Shown one piece after another: positions 1 through 6,375 of a stretch of 7,818 nucleotides of DNA (position 1 is the stretch's first letter; each line of letters begins with the position of its first letter). The notes under the pieces are model-generated. The model made no database searches, was not told the DNA's origin, and worked only from the letters and a program-made list of their open reading frames with translations. The position numbers and the translations under genes were made by a program. The DNA is from Clostridia bacterium (GTDB lineage Bacteria > Bacillota_A > Clostridia > Christensenellales > Aristaeellaceae), in assembly GCA_017530275.1 (NCBI GenBank), contig JAFXMP010000124.1, forward strand, positions 1-7,818, given 5' to 3'.

Positions 1-1011
1 CTCAAAGCCACGAAGTACGTCCATCAGGTGACGAGCGAAGAGATCGACGCCCGTATTCAGGAAGACGTCGATAAGGCCACCACCATGGCGGATGTGACCG
101 ACCGCGCCGTGGAAAACGGCGACAGCGTGAACCTCAATTATCTGGGCACTGTGGACGGCGTTGCCTTTGAAGGCGGCACCGCGGAAAACCAGACCTTAGT
201 GATCGGCTCCGGCCACTTTATCCCCGGCTTTGAAGAGCAGATGATCGGCATGCAGATCGGCGAGGAAAAAGACCTGAACGTGAAATTCCCCGAAGAATAC
301 CATGCCGAGAATTTGAAGGGCAAGGACGCCGTCTTCCATGTGAAGGTAAACGGCATCCAGGCCAAGGTGACGCCCGCCCTGGACGATGATTTCGCCGCTG
401 ACGTGAGCGAATTTGATACCTTCGCCGAATACCGCGAAAGCATCGAAAAGGAATTGACCGAACGCGCCAAAAAGAACGCGGATACGCAGCTGGAAAACGA
501 GCTGGTTCAGCAGGCGGTCGACGCCGCGGACTGCGACATCCCCGAAGCCATGATCGATGACGAAATCGACGTCATGATGCGCGAAATGAAGCTCCGCATG
601 ATGTATCAGGGCCTGAAGTTTGAGGATTATCTCAAGTACACCGGCCAGAGCGAAGACCAGGTGAAGGAAATGTACAAGCCCGAAGCCAAAAACCGCGTGA
701 AGATGCAGCTGGTGCTGGAAGCGCTCGTCAAGGCCGAGGGCATTGAGCCCACGGAAGAAGAAGTGGAAAAGGTCACCGCCGACGAAGCCAAGCGCTCCGG
801 CCGCGATGTGGAAGAATTCAAGAAGGGCCTCAACGACCGCCAGAAGGAATACCTGAAGGAAAACGCCGCCATTCGCAAGGTGGTCGATCTGATCGTCGCC
901 AGCGCAAACGTCGAAGAAAAGGACGAAAGCGAGCGCGTGGACGCCGCGGATACCCTGAAGGCTGTGGAAGAAGCGGTGGAAAACGCAGGGCTGGACAAAG
1001 AAGAAGAATAA
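1..1011 (+). CDS. tig: Trigger factor, 5'-truncated by window edge
   Basis: Ribosome-associated chaperone and peptidyl-prolyl isomerase that binds nascent chains at the exit tunnel. The reading frame is open from base 1 ([10 protein letters not shown]...), so the real start and the N-terminal ribosome-binding domain with its signature loop lie upstream of the window. The 336 visible residues compare with about 430-450 for the family. The FKBP-like PPIase domain spans roughly bases 115-360, with the hallmark stretches VDGVAFEGG and [16 protein letters not shown] followed by [15 protein letters not shown]. The conserved linker [14 protein letters not shown] leads into the helical C-terminal substrate-binding arms. 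The end is a very acidic tail (NAGLDKEEE) before TAA. clpP follows 137 bases later on the same strand with no clear promoter between, fitting a tig-clpP-clpX unit. The GTG at base 28 is internal, not a start. Family assignment is very secure. Confidence 0.97.
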   Translation, partial: LKATKYVHQVTSEEIDARIQEDVDKATTMADVTDRAVENGDSVNLNYLGTVDGVAFEGGTAENQTLVIGSGHFIPGFEEQMIGMQIGEEKDLNVKFPEEYHAENLKGKDAVFHVKVNGIQAKVTPALDDDFAADVSEFDTFAEYRESIEKELTERAKKNADTQLENELVQQAVDAADCDIPEAMIDDEIDVMMREMKLRMMYQGLKFEDYLKYTGQSEDQVKEMYKPEAKNRVKMQLVLEALVKAEGIEPTEEEVEKVTADEAKRSGRDVEEFKKGLNDRQKEYLKENAAIRKVVDLIVASANVEEKDESERVDAADTLKAVEEAVENAGLDKEEE

Positions 1012-1076
1012 CGCCCTTTGAAAAGCAGGCGCGCGGAATAAACCAAGCCGCTTTGTCATATCCTATGAAGGACCTG

Positions 1077-1101
1077 CCTCGCCGCCCTATGTGCGGCGGG
1101 G
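1077..1101 (+). promoter_or_regulatory. GC-rich hairpin in the tig-clpP spacer
   Basis: Bases 1077-1085 pair with 1093-1101 around a 7-base loop. The core six pairs, CGCCGC/GCGGCG, are perfect, and the outer three include one G-U. No T-run follows, so it does not look like a finished intrinsic terminator. It lies about 50 bases before the clpP start and could stabilise or processively separate the clpP-clpX message from tig. That role is inference; only the pairing is seen. Confidence 0.5.
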
Positions 1102-1112
1102 TCTGCCTTACC

Positions 1113-1137
1113 AGGAGGGCGGGAGGAAAACAGGAGG
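1113..1137 (+). promoter_or_regulatory. Purine-rich clpP ribosome-binding region (three SD-like motifs)
   Basis: AGGAGG at 1113-1118, GGGAGG at 1121-1126 and AGGAGG at 1132-1137 sit in tandem before the clpP ATG at 1149. The last is 11 bases from the start, slightly longer than usual spacing, and it decides the start in favour of 1149 over the in-frame ATG at 1053. Confidence 0.6.
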
Positions 1138-1148
1138 AAACTAAACCG

Positions 1149-1736
1149 ATGTCTTTGATCCCTTATGTGGTAGAACAGACCGTGCACGGCGAAAGATCAT
1201 ACGATATTTATTCCCGCTTGCTCAAGGACCGGGTCGTGTTCCTTGGCAGCGCGATCGACGATCAGGTTGCCAACGCGGTCGTTGCTCAGTTGCTGTTCCT
1301 GGAAACGGATAACCCGGACGCGGATATCAACCTGTATATCAACAGCCCGGGCGGCTCCGTGACCGCGGGCATGGCGATCTTTGATACCATGAATTATATC
1401 AAGTGCCCGGTGCGTACGGTTTGCATCGGCATGGCTGCGTCCATGGGCGCGTTTTTGCTGATGGCGGGCGAAAAAGGCAAGCGCCTGGCTCTTCCCAACA
1501 GCGAAGTCATGATCCATCAGCCTTCCGGCGGCGCGTCCGGCCAATCCACGGATGTGACCATTCACGCAGAATGGCTGCTGCGCACCAAAAACAAAATGAA
1601 CGGCCTGATGGCCCAGATGACCGGACAGCCCCTGGAAAAAATCGCGCACGACGTAGAGAGAGACTATTTCATGTCCGCCCAGGAAGCGCTGGAATACGGC
1701 ATCATCGACGAAATCTATCAGCCCCGTCAGAAATAA
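1149..1736 (+). CDS. clpP: ATP-dependent Clp protease proteolytic subunit
   Basis: Serine peptidase that forms the double-heptameric barrel degrading proteins fed by a Clp ATPase, here presumably the ClpX encoded next to it. The product is 195 residues, normal for the family. The catalytic triad is intact at canonical positions: Ser98 in GMAASMGAF, His123 in MIHQPSGG and Asp172 in VERDYFM. The oxyanion-side loop [13 protein letters not shown] (residues 65-77) is also conserved, as is the N-terminal [11 protein letters not shown] typical of Clostridia and Bacilli. The start at 1149 is chosen because it gives this standard N-terminus and follows an AGGAGG; an upstream in-frame ATG at 1053 would add 32 unrelated residues. 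clpX begins 12 bases after the stop, so the two are almost certainly cotranscribed. I saw no CtsR-type direct repeat or CIRCE inverted repeat upstream. Confidence 0.98.
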   Translation: MSLIPYVVEQTVHGERSYDIYSRLLKDRVVFLGSAIDDQVANAVVAQLLFLETDNPDADINLYINSPGGSVTAGMAIFDTMNYIKCPVRTVCIGMAASMGAFLLMAGEKGKRLALPNSEVMIHQPSGGASGQSTDVTIHAEWLLRTKNKMNGLMAQMTGQPLEKIAHDVERDYFMSAQEALEYGIIDEIYQPRQK

Positions 1737-1748
1737 GTAGAGGTAAAC

Positions 1749-3050
1749 ATGGCGAAGGACGATCTTACATCCCGGAAACTGCGCTGCTCCTTCTGCGGGA
1801 AAACCCAGGACCAGGTGCGCCGGATCATTGCCGGCCCGGGCGCCTATATCTGCAACGAATGCATTGCCCTGTGCCAGGAAATTGTGGCGGACGACATGGA
1901 TCTTTTATCCTCCGCTCCCAATCTTGGCCAGATCCCCACGCCTTCCGAAATGAAGGAAGTGCTGGATGAATACGTGATTGGCCAAGAAAAAGCCAAGCGC
2001 ACGCTTTGCGTCGCGGTATACAATCACTATAAGCGAATCGGCGCGCCGATCAAGAAAGACGGCGTGGAGCTGCAAAAATCCAATATCCTGATGATTGGCC
2101 CGACGGGCTGCGGCAAAACCTATCTGGCCCAATCTCTGGCAAAGATCCTGAACGTTCCCTTTGCGATCGTGGACGCGACGGCCCTGACAGAAGCGGGCTA
2201 TGTGGGCGAGGATGTCGAAAACATCCTGCTGCGCCTCATCCAGGCGGCCGGCAACGATATTCAGGCCGCACAGCGCGGCATCATCTACATCGACGAAATC
2301 GATAAGATTGCCCGCAAAGGGGAAAACGTGTCCATCACGCGCGACGTAAGCGGCGAAGGCGTGCAGCAGGCGCTGCTGAAGATCCTGGAAGGCACGCTGG
2401 CCAACGTGCCCCCGCAGGGCGGACGCAAGCATCCGCACCAGGAATGCCTGCAGATCGATACCACCAACATCCTCTTCATCTGCGGCGGAGCGTTCGACGG
2501 CCTGCCGCGGATCATCGAACAGCGAACCGGCAAAAAAGCGCTGGGCTTTGGCGCTGATCCCATTGGGAAAAAGCAGCAGAACGTCGGCGACGTGCTGCGG
2601 GAATTGCGGCCGGAGGATCTGCTCAAATTCGGCCTGATCCCGGAGTTTGTGGGACGTTTGCCCGTGAGCGTCACCCTGGACGCGCTGGACGAAGACGCGC
2701 TCATGCGGATCCTGACCGAGCCGCGCAACGCGCTGGTCAAGCAGTACCAGAAGCTGGTGGAATTGGACGGGGCTGAGCTGGAGTTTGAGCCGGATGCCCT
2801 CAAAGCCATCGCAAAGCAGGCCATCGACCGGAAGACCGGTGCGCGCGGCCTGCGTACCATCATCGAAAACGCGATGCTCGATACGCTTTTTGATCTTCCC
2901 GGGCGCAAGGATGTACGCAAGTGCATTATCACCAAGGAAGTGATCGAGAGCGGGCAAAAGCCCAAGCTGGAGCTCGGCGAGCCCGCGCCTAAGCTGGCTC
3001 ACCGCACCAGACGTCCAAAATCCATTTCAGACGAACCGACAGCCAGCTGA
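1749..3050 (+). CDS. clpX: ATP-dependent Clp protease ATP-binding subunit ClpX
   Basis: AAA+ unfoldase of 433 residues that recognises tagged or regulatory substrates, unfolds them and threads them into ClpP. The N-terminal zinc-binding domain has Cys13, Cys16, Cys35 and Cys38 (CSFC and CNEC). The AAA+ core has Walker A GPTGCGKT (117-124), the pore-1 loop GYVG (150-153), Walker B IIYIDEID (178-185), the RKH substrate loop (226-228), the ClpP-docking loop as LGF (265-267, in place of IGF) and sensor-2 GAR (364-366). All functional elements are present, so it should be an active, ClpP-competent unfoldase. AGAGG lies five bases before the ATG, only 12 bases after clpP. After the stop TGA the operon is closed by a strong hairpin terminator. 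lon, a frequent next gene elsewhere, is replaced by an inverted galE. Confidence 0.98.
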   Translation: MAKDDLTSRKLRCSFCGKTQDQVRRIIAGPGAYICNECIALCQEIVADDMDLLSSAPNLGQIPTPSEMKEVLDEYVIGQEKAKRTLCVAVYNHYKRIGAPIKKDGVELQKSNILMIGPTGCGKTYLAQSLAKILNVPFAIVDATALTEAGYVGEDVENILLRLIQAAGNDIQAAQRGIIYIDEIDKIARKGENVSITRDVSGEGVQQALLKILEGTLANVPPQGGRKHPHQECLQIDTTNILFICGGAFDGLPRIIEQRTGKKALGFGADPIGKKQQNVGDVLRELRPEDLLKFGLIPEFVGRLPVSVTLDALDEDALMRILTEPRNALVKQYQKLVELDGAELEFEPDALKAIAKQAIDRKTGARGLRTIIENAMLDTLFDLPGRKDVRKCIITKEVIESGQKPKLELGEPAPKLAHRTRRPKSISDEPTAS

Positions 3051-3059
3051 TAAAACAAA

Positions 3060-3103
3060 CGGCCGCGCAAGGACATATACGCCTCGCGCGGCCGCGGTTT
3101 TTT
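3060..3103 (+). terminator. Intrinsic terminator of the tig-clpP-clpX unit
   Basis: A perfect 9-bp stem pairs 3060-3068 (CGGCCGCGC) with 3086-3094. It continues, after one mismatch, with AGG/CCT at 3070-3072/3082-3084. CGG and then six T follow at 3098-3103. It starts 10 bases after the clpX stop. On the other strand the stem is followed by a T-rich stretch (complement of 3052-3059), so it probably also stops galE transcription, making it bidirectional between convergent genes. Confidence 0.9.
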
Positions 3104-3118
3104 GAATTGATTACAAGG

Positions 3119-4126
3119 TCAATACCCGTTTGGATTCTGCTTTTGCCAGTTCCATGCGTCTTTGCACATGGCGGTCAGATCGCGTTGGGCCGTCCAATGC
3201 AGCAGATCTCGGGCCCGGGTGGCGTCGGCATAGCAGACGGCGATATCGCCGGGGCGGCGCGGCGTGATCTCGTAGGGAATTTTAACGCCGTTCGCCTTTT
3301 CAAAGCTGCTGACGATGTCCAGAACGCTGTACGGCGTTCCGGTGCCCAGGTTGAAGATCTCCACGCCGCTATGGTGTTTGGCGTAATTCAAAGCGGCCAA
3401 ATGCCCTTCCGCCAGATCCATCACATGGATATAATCTCTTTCGCCGGTACCGTCGCGGGTGGGATAATCGTTGCCAAATACCCGCAGGTGATCGAGCTTG
3501 CCGGAGGCGACCTGACAGATAAAGGGCATTAGGTTGTTGGGGATGCCGGACGGGTCTTCGCCGATCCGGCCGCTCTCATGGGCGCCGATGGGATTGAAAT
3601 ACCGGAGCAGCACGAAGGAACGGGTTGGATCGGCGGCGGCGACGTCGGTCAATATCCGTTCGCTGATCCATTTGGTCCAGCCATAGGGGTTGGTGCAGCC
3701 GGTGGGGAAATCCTCCCGCAGCGGCATTTTCTGGTTGGTGCCGTACACGGTGGCGGATGAAGAGAAGACCAGCACCCGGCAATCATACTTTGGCATCACG
3801 CGGCACAGGGTCATGGTGGCGTCCAGATTGTTCTGGTAATAGTTCAGGGGCTTTTGCACGGATTCGCCGACGGCCTTGAGGCCGGCGAAATGGATCACCG
3901 CATCCGGCCTGAATTGCTCAAAAACGGAGGCGACCGTTTTTTCATCCGTACAGTCTCCCACGATCAAGGGGGCTTGCCTGCCGGTCAGCTCCTCCACGCG
4001 TCGAAGAGATTCCGGATTGGAGTTATCCAGATTATCCAGCACAACGATATCCAGGCCATTCTCAAGAAGCACCAGGGCGGTATGGGAGCCGATATAACCC
4101 GCTCCGCCGGTCAGCAGTACGCGCAT
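3119..4126 (-). CDS. galE: UDP-glucose 4-epimerase
   Basis: NAD-dependent short-chain dehydrogenase-type enzyme interconverting UDP-glucose and UDP-galactose (Leloir pathway and supply of UDP-galactose for cell-surface glycans). The 335 residues match the usual 330-340. The N-terminal Rossmann motif is TGGAGYIGSHT, with Gly7, Gly10 and Gly13. The catalytic residues are Ser124 in FSSSATVYG and the Tyr148-x3-Lys152 pair in PYGWTK. Further family signatures are IHFAGLKAVGES (78-89), LRYFNPIGAH (174-183), GERDYIHVMDLAEGH (228-242) and FNLGTGTPYSVLD (258-270). AGGAGGAGG at 4135-4143 (complement) lies 8 bases before the start. The gene is transcribed towards clpX and stands alone, so its pathway use cannot be read from neighbours. 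UDP-GlcNAc epimerase activity cannot be excluded from sequence alone. Confidence 0.96.
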   Translation of the reverse strand: MRVLLTGGAGYIGSHTALVLLENGLDIVVLDNLDNSNPESLRRVEELTGRQAPLIVGDCTDEKTVASVFEQFRPDAVIHFAGLKAVGESVQKPLNYYQNNLDATMTLCRVMPKYDCRVLVFSSSATVYGTNQKMPLREDFPTGCTNPYGWTKWISERILTDVAAADPTRSFVLLRYFNPIGAHESGRIGEDPSGIPNNLMPFICQVASGKLDHLRVFGNDYPTRDGTGERDYIHVMDLAEGHLAALNYAKHHSGVEIFNLGTGTPYSVLDIVSSFEKANGVKIPYEITPRRPGDIAVCYADATRARDLLHWTAQRDLTAMCKDAWNWQKQNPNGY

Positions 4127-4196
4127 GAAAGCATCCTCCTCCTATTGCGGCAGACTGTTTCCGTCAGCATGAAACAACCTTGTTCCCGCATATAAT

Positions 4197-4224
4197 AATA
4201 TACGTTATTGCGCGCCCGTGTCAA
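4197..4224 (-). promoter_or_regulatory. galE promoter
   Basis: On the - strand a perfect TTGACA (complement of 4219-4224) is followed after 16 bases by TATATT (4197-4202). Alternatively, an 18-base spacer leads to TATTAT (4195-4200). Either fits a SigA-type promoter and gives a leader of roughly 65 bases before galE. Confidence 0.75.
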
Positions 4225-4230
4225 TACGGA

Positions 4231-4240
4231 AAACCGGTTT
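4231..4240. promoter_or_regulatory. Palindrome between divergent -35 boxes (candidate operator)
   Basis: AAACCGGTTT is a perfect 10-bp palindrome. It sits between the galE -35 box (ends at 4224) and the phosphoesterase -35 box (starts at 4244), so one bound protein could influence both promoters. No second copy was found in the window. Palindromes of this length occur by chance, so the role is speculative. Confidence 0.35.
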
Positions 4241-4243
4241 CAA

Positions 4244-4272
4244 TTGCGGTTTTTCTTTTTTTGTGGTAAAAT
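4244..4272 (+). promoter_or_regulatory. Phosphoesterase gene promoter (extended -10)
   Basis: TTGCGG at 4244-4249, a 17-base T-rich spacer, then TGG-TAAAAT (4264-4272), an extended -10 element. The -35 box is weak. Transcription should start near 4279, giving a leader of about 25 bases. This makes the in-frame upstream ATG at 4208 unusable, since it would lie outside the transcript. Confidence 0.6.
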
Positions 4273-4303
4273 AGGAGGGAAGAATCCCGAGAAGGAGAGC
4301 ACA

Positions 4304-5191
4304 ATGAAAAAACATGGCGTAAGCAGCAAAGAAAGCCACAAAAAACCCAAAGATATTGGTTTGATTGGAAGGCTGATGGCGAAGCTGCCTTCCTCCTCGC
4401 CGGTGTTTTATCCGCTGTATTTGGCGAAGCAGCTATATACCGTGGAGGAGGTGTATCCGTCTTCTCAGCTTCCCAAGGAGTTTAACGGCCTCAGGATCGT
4501 TTTCGCTTCGGATATCCATTATGGCAAGCTGTTTGGGGAGGAGCGGGTGCGCCTGCTCTCCAAGCGGATCAACGATCTCAAAGCCGATATTGTGATCCTG
4601 GGCGGCGATTACGGGGAGCACTCGGACGGCGCAATCCGTTTCTTTCAGCTTAAGCCCGGTTTTCAGGCAAATCAGATGGTGCTTGGCGTGATGGGCAACC
4701 ATGACAGGATGTACCCGGAAGAAAATTTTCCGCTGCTTCTTGACGCCATGCGCAGCGATGGCGTAACGCCCCTGGTAAATGACGCGGTTACGATCGAAAG
4801 GGAAGGGAAACGCCTCGTCATTGCCGCGACGGACGACTTTTTTTCCGGCAATCCGGATTTAAGCTATACGGCCTATCGCTGCCGGAACGCCGATTTTGTG
4901 ATCTATGTTTCCCATATTCCCGATATCCTTCCGGAAACATACCGCATGCCGGGCGGCCCATTTTATCAATTGGCCCTGTGCGGGCATACCCATGGGGGAC
5001 AGGTAGCCATTGCCGGCAAGGCGATCAAATCCTCCAGCGGATATGGCAACCGCTTCCTTTCCGGCTGGTATCATGAAAACGGCGTGGATATTATGGTCAG
5101 CAACGGCGTGGGAACCTCCAGCCTTCCCGTCCGCTTTGGCGCAAAACCGCAGATTCATTTGATTACCCTGCGCTCCACCCAATCACCCTGA
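4304..5191 (+). CDS. Calcineurin-like metallophosphoesterase (YaeI/LpxG-like)
   Basis: Predicted dinuclear-metal phosphoesterase of 295 residues. All five family motifs are present in order: DIH (Asp70, His72), GGDY (Asp102), GNHD (Asn132, His133), a lone His204 in VSHIPD, and GHTHGGQ (His228, His230). This set and the closing GHTHGGQ resemble the YaeI/YkuE/LpxG branch, whose studied members act on phospholipid- or lipid A-type pyrophosphate or phosphodiester substrates. That is family knowledge and the substrate here is unknown. Branch members often carry an N-terminal membrane anchor. Here the first 20 residues are Lys/Ser-rich and residues 31-46 are only mildly hydrophobic, so it looks soluble or peripheral. 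The start at 4304 follows AAGGAG (4292-4297) at normal spacing. galE is divergent from it, and a shared functional role is unproven. Confidence 0.88.
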   Translation: MKKHGVSSKESHKKPKDIGLIGRLMAKLPSSSPVFYPLYLAKQLYTVEEVYPSSQLPKEFNGLRIVFASDIHYGKLFGEERVRLLSKRINDLKADIVILGGDYGEHSDGAIRFFQLKPGFQANQMVLGVMGNHDRMYPEENFPLLLDAMRSDGVTPLVNDAVTIEREGKRLVIAATDDFFSGNPDLSYTAYRCRNADFVIYVSHIPDILPETYRMPGGPFYQLALCGHTHGGQVAIAGKAIKSSSGYGNRFLSGWYHENGVDIMVSNGVGTSSLPVRFGAKPQIHLITLRSTQSP

Positions 5192-5196
5192 AAGCA

Positions 5197-5237
5197 AAAT
5201 CCCCTGCAGGTGCAAATCGCACGCCCGCAGGGGATTT
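5197..5237. terminator. Terminator between convergent phosphoesterase and HPr-like genes
   Basis: An 11-bp perfect stem pairs 5197-5207 (AAATCCCCTGC) with 5227-5237. Inside the 19-base loop is a second small stem, GTGC/GCAC (5210-5213 with 5219-5222). It begins 6 bases after the phosphoesterase stop. On the + strand the 3' arm ends in ATTT and a poor AT-rich tail. On the - strand ATTTTGCTTT follows, a better U-tract, so it likely serves both genes. Confidence 0.8.
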
Positions 5238-5283
5238 GATATATAAACGCCGTTAAGGCGGTCTTCATAAAGTGGCTTGCGCT

Positions 5284-5568
5284 TTAGGAAAGCGCAGCGG
5301 TCGCTTCGCCGTCGTCCGCATAATCAGTCTGTACCAGATAGGCGCTGATGGATGTGAGAAAACGGGATAGTTCCGTTTTCTCCAGGCTGCCCGTATCCAG
5401 GTACATTTGATTTCTTGCGGAATACATCAAAGCCAGAATACCCAGGAGAGATTTTGAATCGACATTGTAATTGCCGGAGCGCAGCTGAATGTCTACCGGA
5501 TATTCCTTGCAGATGCTGCACAAATGCTCGGCGGCTTTCATGGAATCCACATGAATGTGAATGTTCAT
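5284..5568 (-). CDS. HPr-family protein lacking the phosphocarrier histidine
   Basis: A 94-residue protein with the length and layout of HPr, the PTS phosphocarrier. The clearest match is VDSKSLLGILAL (36-47), which corresponds to the KS(I/L)MG helix around regulatory Ser46 of HPr; the equivalent serine would be Ser40. The conserved GxHARP active site is missing: aligned from the Ser46 side, the His15 position falls near Ser9 in HVDSMKAAEHL, and no His-Ala-Arg-Pro exists anywhere. It therefore should not carry phosphate from enzyme I, and may be regulatory (compare Crh, which has Gln at this position) or of unknown role. No PTS gene lies nearby. AAGGAG (5578-5583, complement) is 9 bases before the start. 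A longer in-frame version from 5751 is rejected because the promoter lies inside it. The fold assignment rests on motif reading only. Confidence 0.75.
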   Translation of the reverse strand: MNIHIHVDSMKAAEHLCSICKEYPVDIQLRSGNYNVDSKSLLGILALMYSARNQMYLDTGSLEKTELSRFLTSISAYLVQTDYADDGEATAALS

Positions 5569-5625
5569 CGAAAGCTTCTCCTTCCGGGCGGCACGTTTGG
5601 CGCTGCCCTTTGCACTGCGAGCGTA

Positions 5626-5654
5626 AGTATACCATAACGGTTCAAAAAGAACAA
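5626..5654 (-). promoter_or_regulatory. Promoter of the HPr-like gene (extended -10)
   Basis: On the - strand, TTGTTC (5649-5654) is followed after a 17-base spacer by TATACT (5626-5631), immediately preceded by TGG, an extended -10. Predicted start is near 5619, giving a leader of about 50 bases. Confidence 0.6.
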
Positions 5655-5781
5655 GTAGAAAGAACACACACACTTTATTGCCGAAAATTGTGCAAAATGT
5701 ATATATTGGTATAGAATAAAACAATGCATGATTTGGAGCGCATTTATACATTGCCCGATAATATAGAAGAAATTAAATAAA
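5655..5781. other. AT-rich spacer between divergent HPr-like and regulator genes
   Basis: The gap between the two start codons is 325 bases. Outside the two promoters this middle part is AT-rich and has no coding frame with a usable start and ribosome site. A weak + strand promoter-like pair, TTGTGC (5688-5693) and TGG-TATAGA (5707-5715), is visible but lies 180 bases before the regulator gene. I see no RNA fold or repeat array here. Confidence 0.4.
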
Positions 5782-5793
5782 GCCTTGCAAGGC
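5782..5793. promoter_or_regulatory. 12-bp perfect palindrome over the regulator's -35 box
   Basis: GCCTTGCAAGGC reads the same on both strands and contains the whole -35 hexamer TTGCAA (5785-5790) of the promoter driving the DtxR-family gene. Its half-site GCCTT recalls the core of MntR-type boxes (from memory), though with a different centre. Autoregulation by steric block is the natural hypothesis, unproven. Confidence 0.5.
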
Positions 5794-5813
5794 GGGAAGC
5801 GAAATGCTATAAT
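5785..5813 (+). promoter_or_regulatory. Promoter of the DtxR-family regulator
   Basis: TTGCAA at 5785-5790, a 17-base spacer, then TGC-TATAAT (5805-5813), a consensus extended -10. Predicted start is near 5820, giving a leader of about 75 bases. Confidence 0.85.
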
Positions 5814-5893
5814 ACCCATGGAGAAAAAAACAAACTGGGAATGAAAGAACGGTATTATGATCCTGGAACATGTTTTCGGAAAGGGAGAGCCTC

Positions 5894-6268
5894 ATGAATA
5901 TACATAAATCCGCGGAAGATTATTTAGAAATGATCCTGATGCTTCAGGAACAGAAGGGCTATGTTCGCTCGATCGATATCGCAAACGCTCTGGGCGTTAC
6001 CAAGCCTTCTGTCAGTTTCGCCATGAAAAGGCTGCGCGAAAACGGCTATATTCTGATGGATGAAGGAAACTGTATTACGCTTACGGAAAAAGGCATGGAA
6101 ATCGCCCGCCGGATCTATGACCGGCATAAGGCGCTCACCAGGTTTTTGATCCAGATAGGCGTGGACGAAAAAACAGCCCGGGAGGATGCCTGCAAGATCG
6201 AGCACGATATTTCGGATACGACTTTCCGCGCCGTACTCAGCCAGCTGCCGGGGGATCAGGAAGCCTGA
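5894..6268 (+). CDS. DtxR/MntR-family metal-dependent transcriptional regulator (short form)
   Basis: A 124-residue regulator expected to bind DNA as a metal-loaded dimer and repress metal-uptake or related genes. The N-terminal winged helix-turn-helix covers about residues 1-70, with a recognition helix near TKPSVSFAMKRL (36-47) and the wing at EGNCITLTEKG. The dimerisation and metal domain follows: DRHKAL, then DACKIEHDIS. By alignment with Bacillus MntR (Asp8, Glu11, His77, Glu99, Glu102, His103) the ligands here are Asp9, Glu12, His78, Cys100, Glu103 and His104. The Cys resembles the iron sensors DtxR/IdeR, while Asp9 resembles MntR. There is no C-terminal SH3-like domain, as in MntR. AGGGAG (5882-5887) sets the start; an upstream ATG at 5870 lacks such a site. 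No transporter gene lies beside it, so its targets and metal are unknown. Confidence 0.88.
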   Translation: MNIHKSAEDYLEMILMLQEQKGYVRSIDIANALGVTKPSVSFAMKRLRENGYILMDEGNCITLTEKGMEIARRIYDRHKALTRFLIQIGVDEKTAREDACKIEHDISDTTFRAVLSQLPGDQEA

Positions 6269-6290
6269 TCGGCCGGCTTCAAAGCTCAGC

Positions 6291-6324
6291 GCCTTTTTCC
6301 CGTACAGGAGAAAGGGGCTTTTTT
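6291..6324 (+). terminator. Intrinsic terminator of the regulator gene
   Basis: The stem pairs 6291-6299 (GCCTTTTTC) with 6310-6318, including two G-U pairs, and adds one further C-G pair (6301/6308) beyond a mismatch. Six T follow at 6319-6324. It starts 22 bases after the regulator stop. Confidence 0.8.
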
Positions 6325-6326
6325 AC

Positions 6327-6360
6327 ATATAATAAAGCCCGTCGCATCGTGCGCCCGGGC
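6327..6360 (-). terminator. Probable terminator of the esterase gene
   Basis: Read on the - strand, GCCCG/CGGGC (6356-6360 with 6337-6341) closes a hairpin with an inner CGCA/TGCG stem (6343-6346 with 6350-6353). The 3' side then runs into TTTATTATAT (complement of 6327-6336). It lies 15 bases after the esterase stop, back to back with the regulator terminator. Confidence 0.65.
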
Positions 6361-6375
6361 AGGAAAAACGTTCCT

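Noticed and set aside
196..1059. Long open frame on the - strand opposite tig (287 codons)
   Set aside because: It is antisense to a secure tig frame. The composition (Phe/His/Leu-rich) is what the reverse complement of a Glu/Lys/Ala-rich gene gives, and no family motif is visible.
1053..1148. 32-residue N-terminal extension of ClpP from the ATG at 1053
   Set aside because: The extension matches no ClpP N-terminus and covers the hairpin and SD tract, whereas the ATG at 1149 follows AGGAGG and gives the canonical triad numbering.
1012..1148. CtsR or CIRCE heat-shock operator before clpP
   Set aside because: No tandem GGTCAAA-type heptamers and no TTAGCACTC inverted repeat could be found.
1905..3002. 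Long open frame on the - strand opposite clpX (365 codons)
   Set aside because: It lies wholly inside the conserved clpX gene, has no recognisable motif or domain pattern, and reflects low stop-codon density in GC-rich DNA.
3107..3532. Open frame on the + strand inside galE (141 codons), and similar ones at 3578-3760 and 3854-4195
   Set aside because: They are antisense to galE, which has complete enzyme motifs; no ribosome site or family motif supports them.
4208..4303. 32-residue N-terminal extension of the phosphoesterase
   Set aside because: The ATG at 4208 is upstream of the predicted promoter and lacks an SD; the ATG at 4304 has AAGGAG at good spacing.
5569..5751. 61-residue hydrophobic N-terminal extension of the HPr-like protein
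   Set aside because: It would create a membrane segment, but it has no SD at its start, and the extended -10 promoter lies inside it. The start at 5568 has AAGGAG and gives a normal HPr length.
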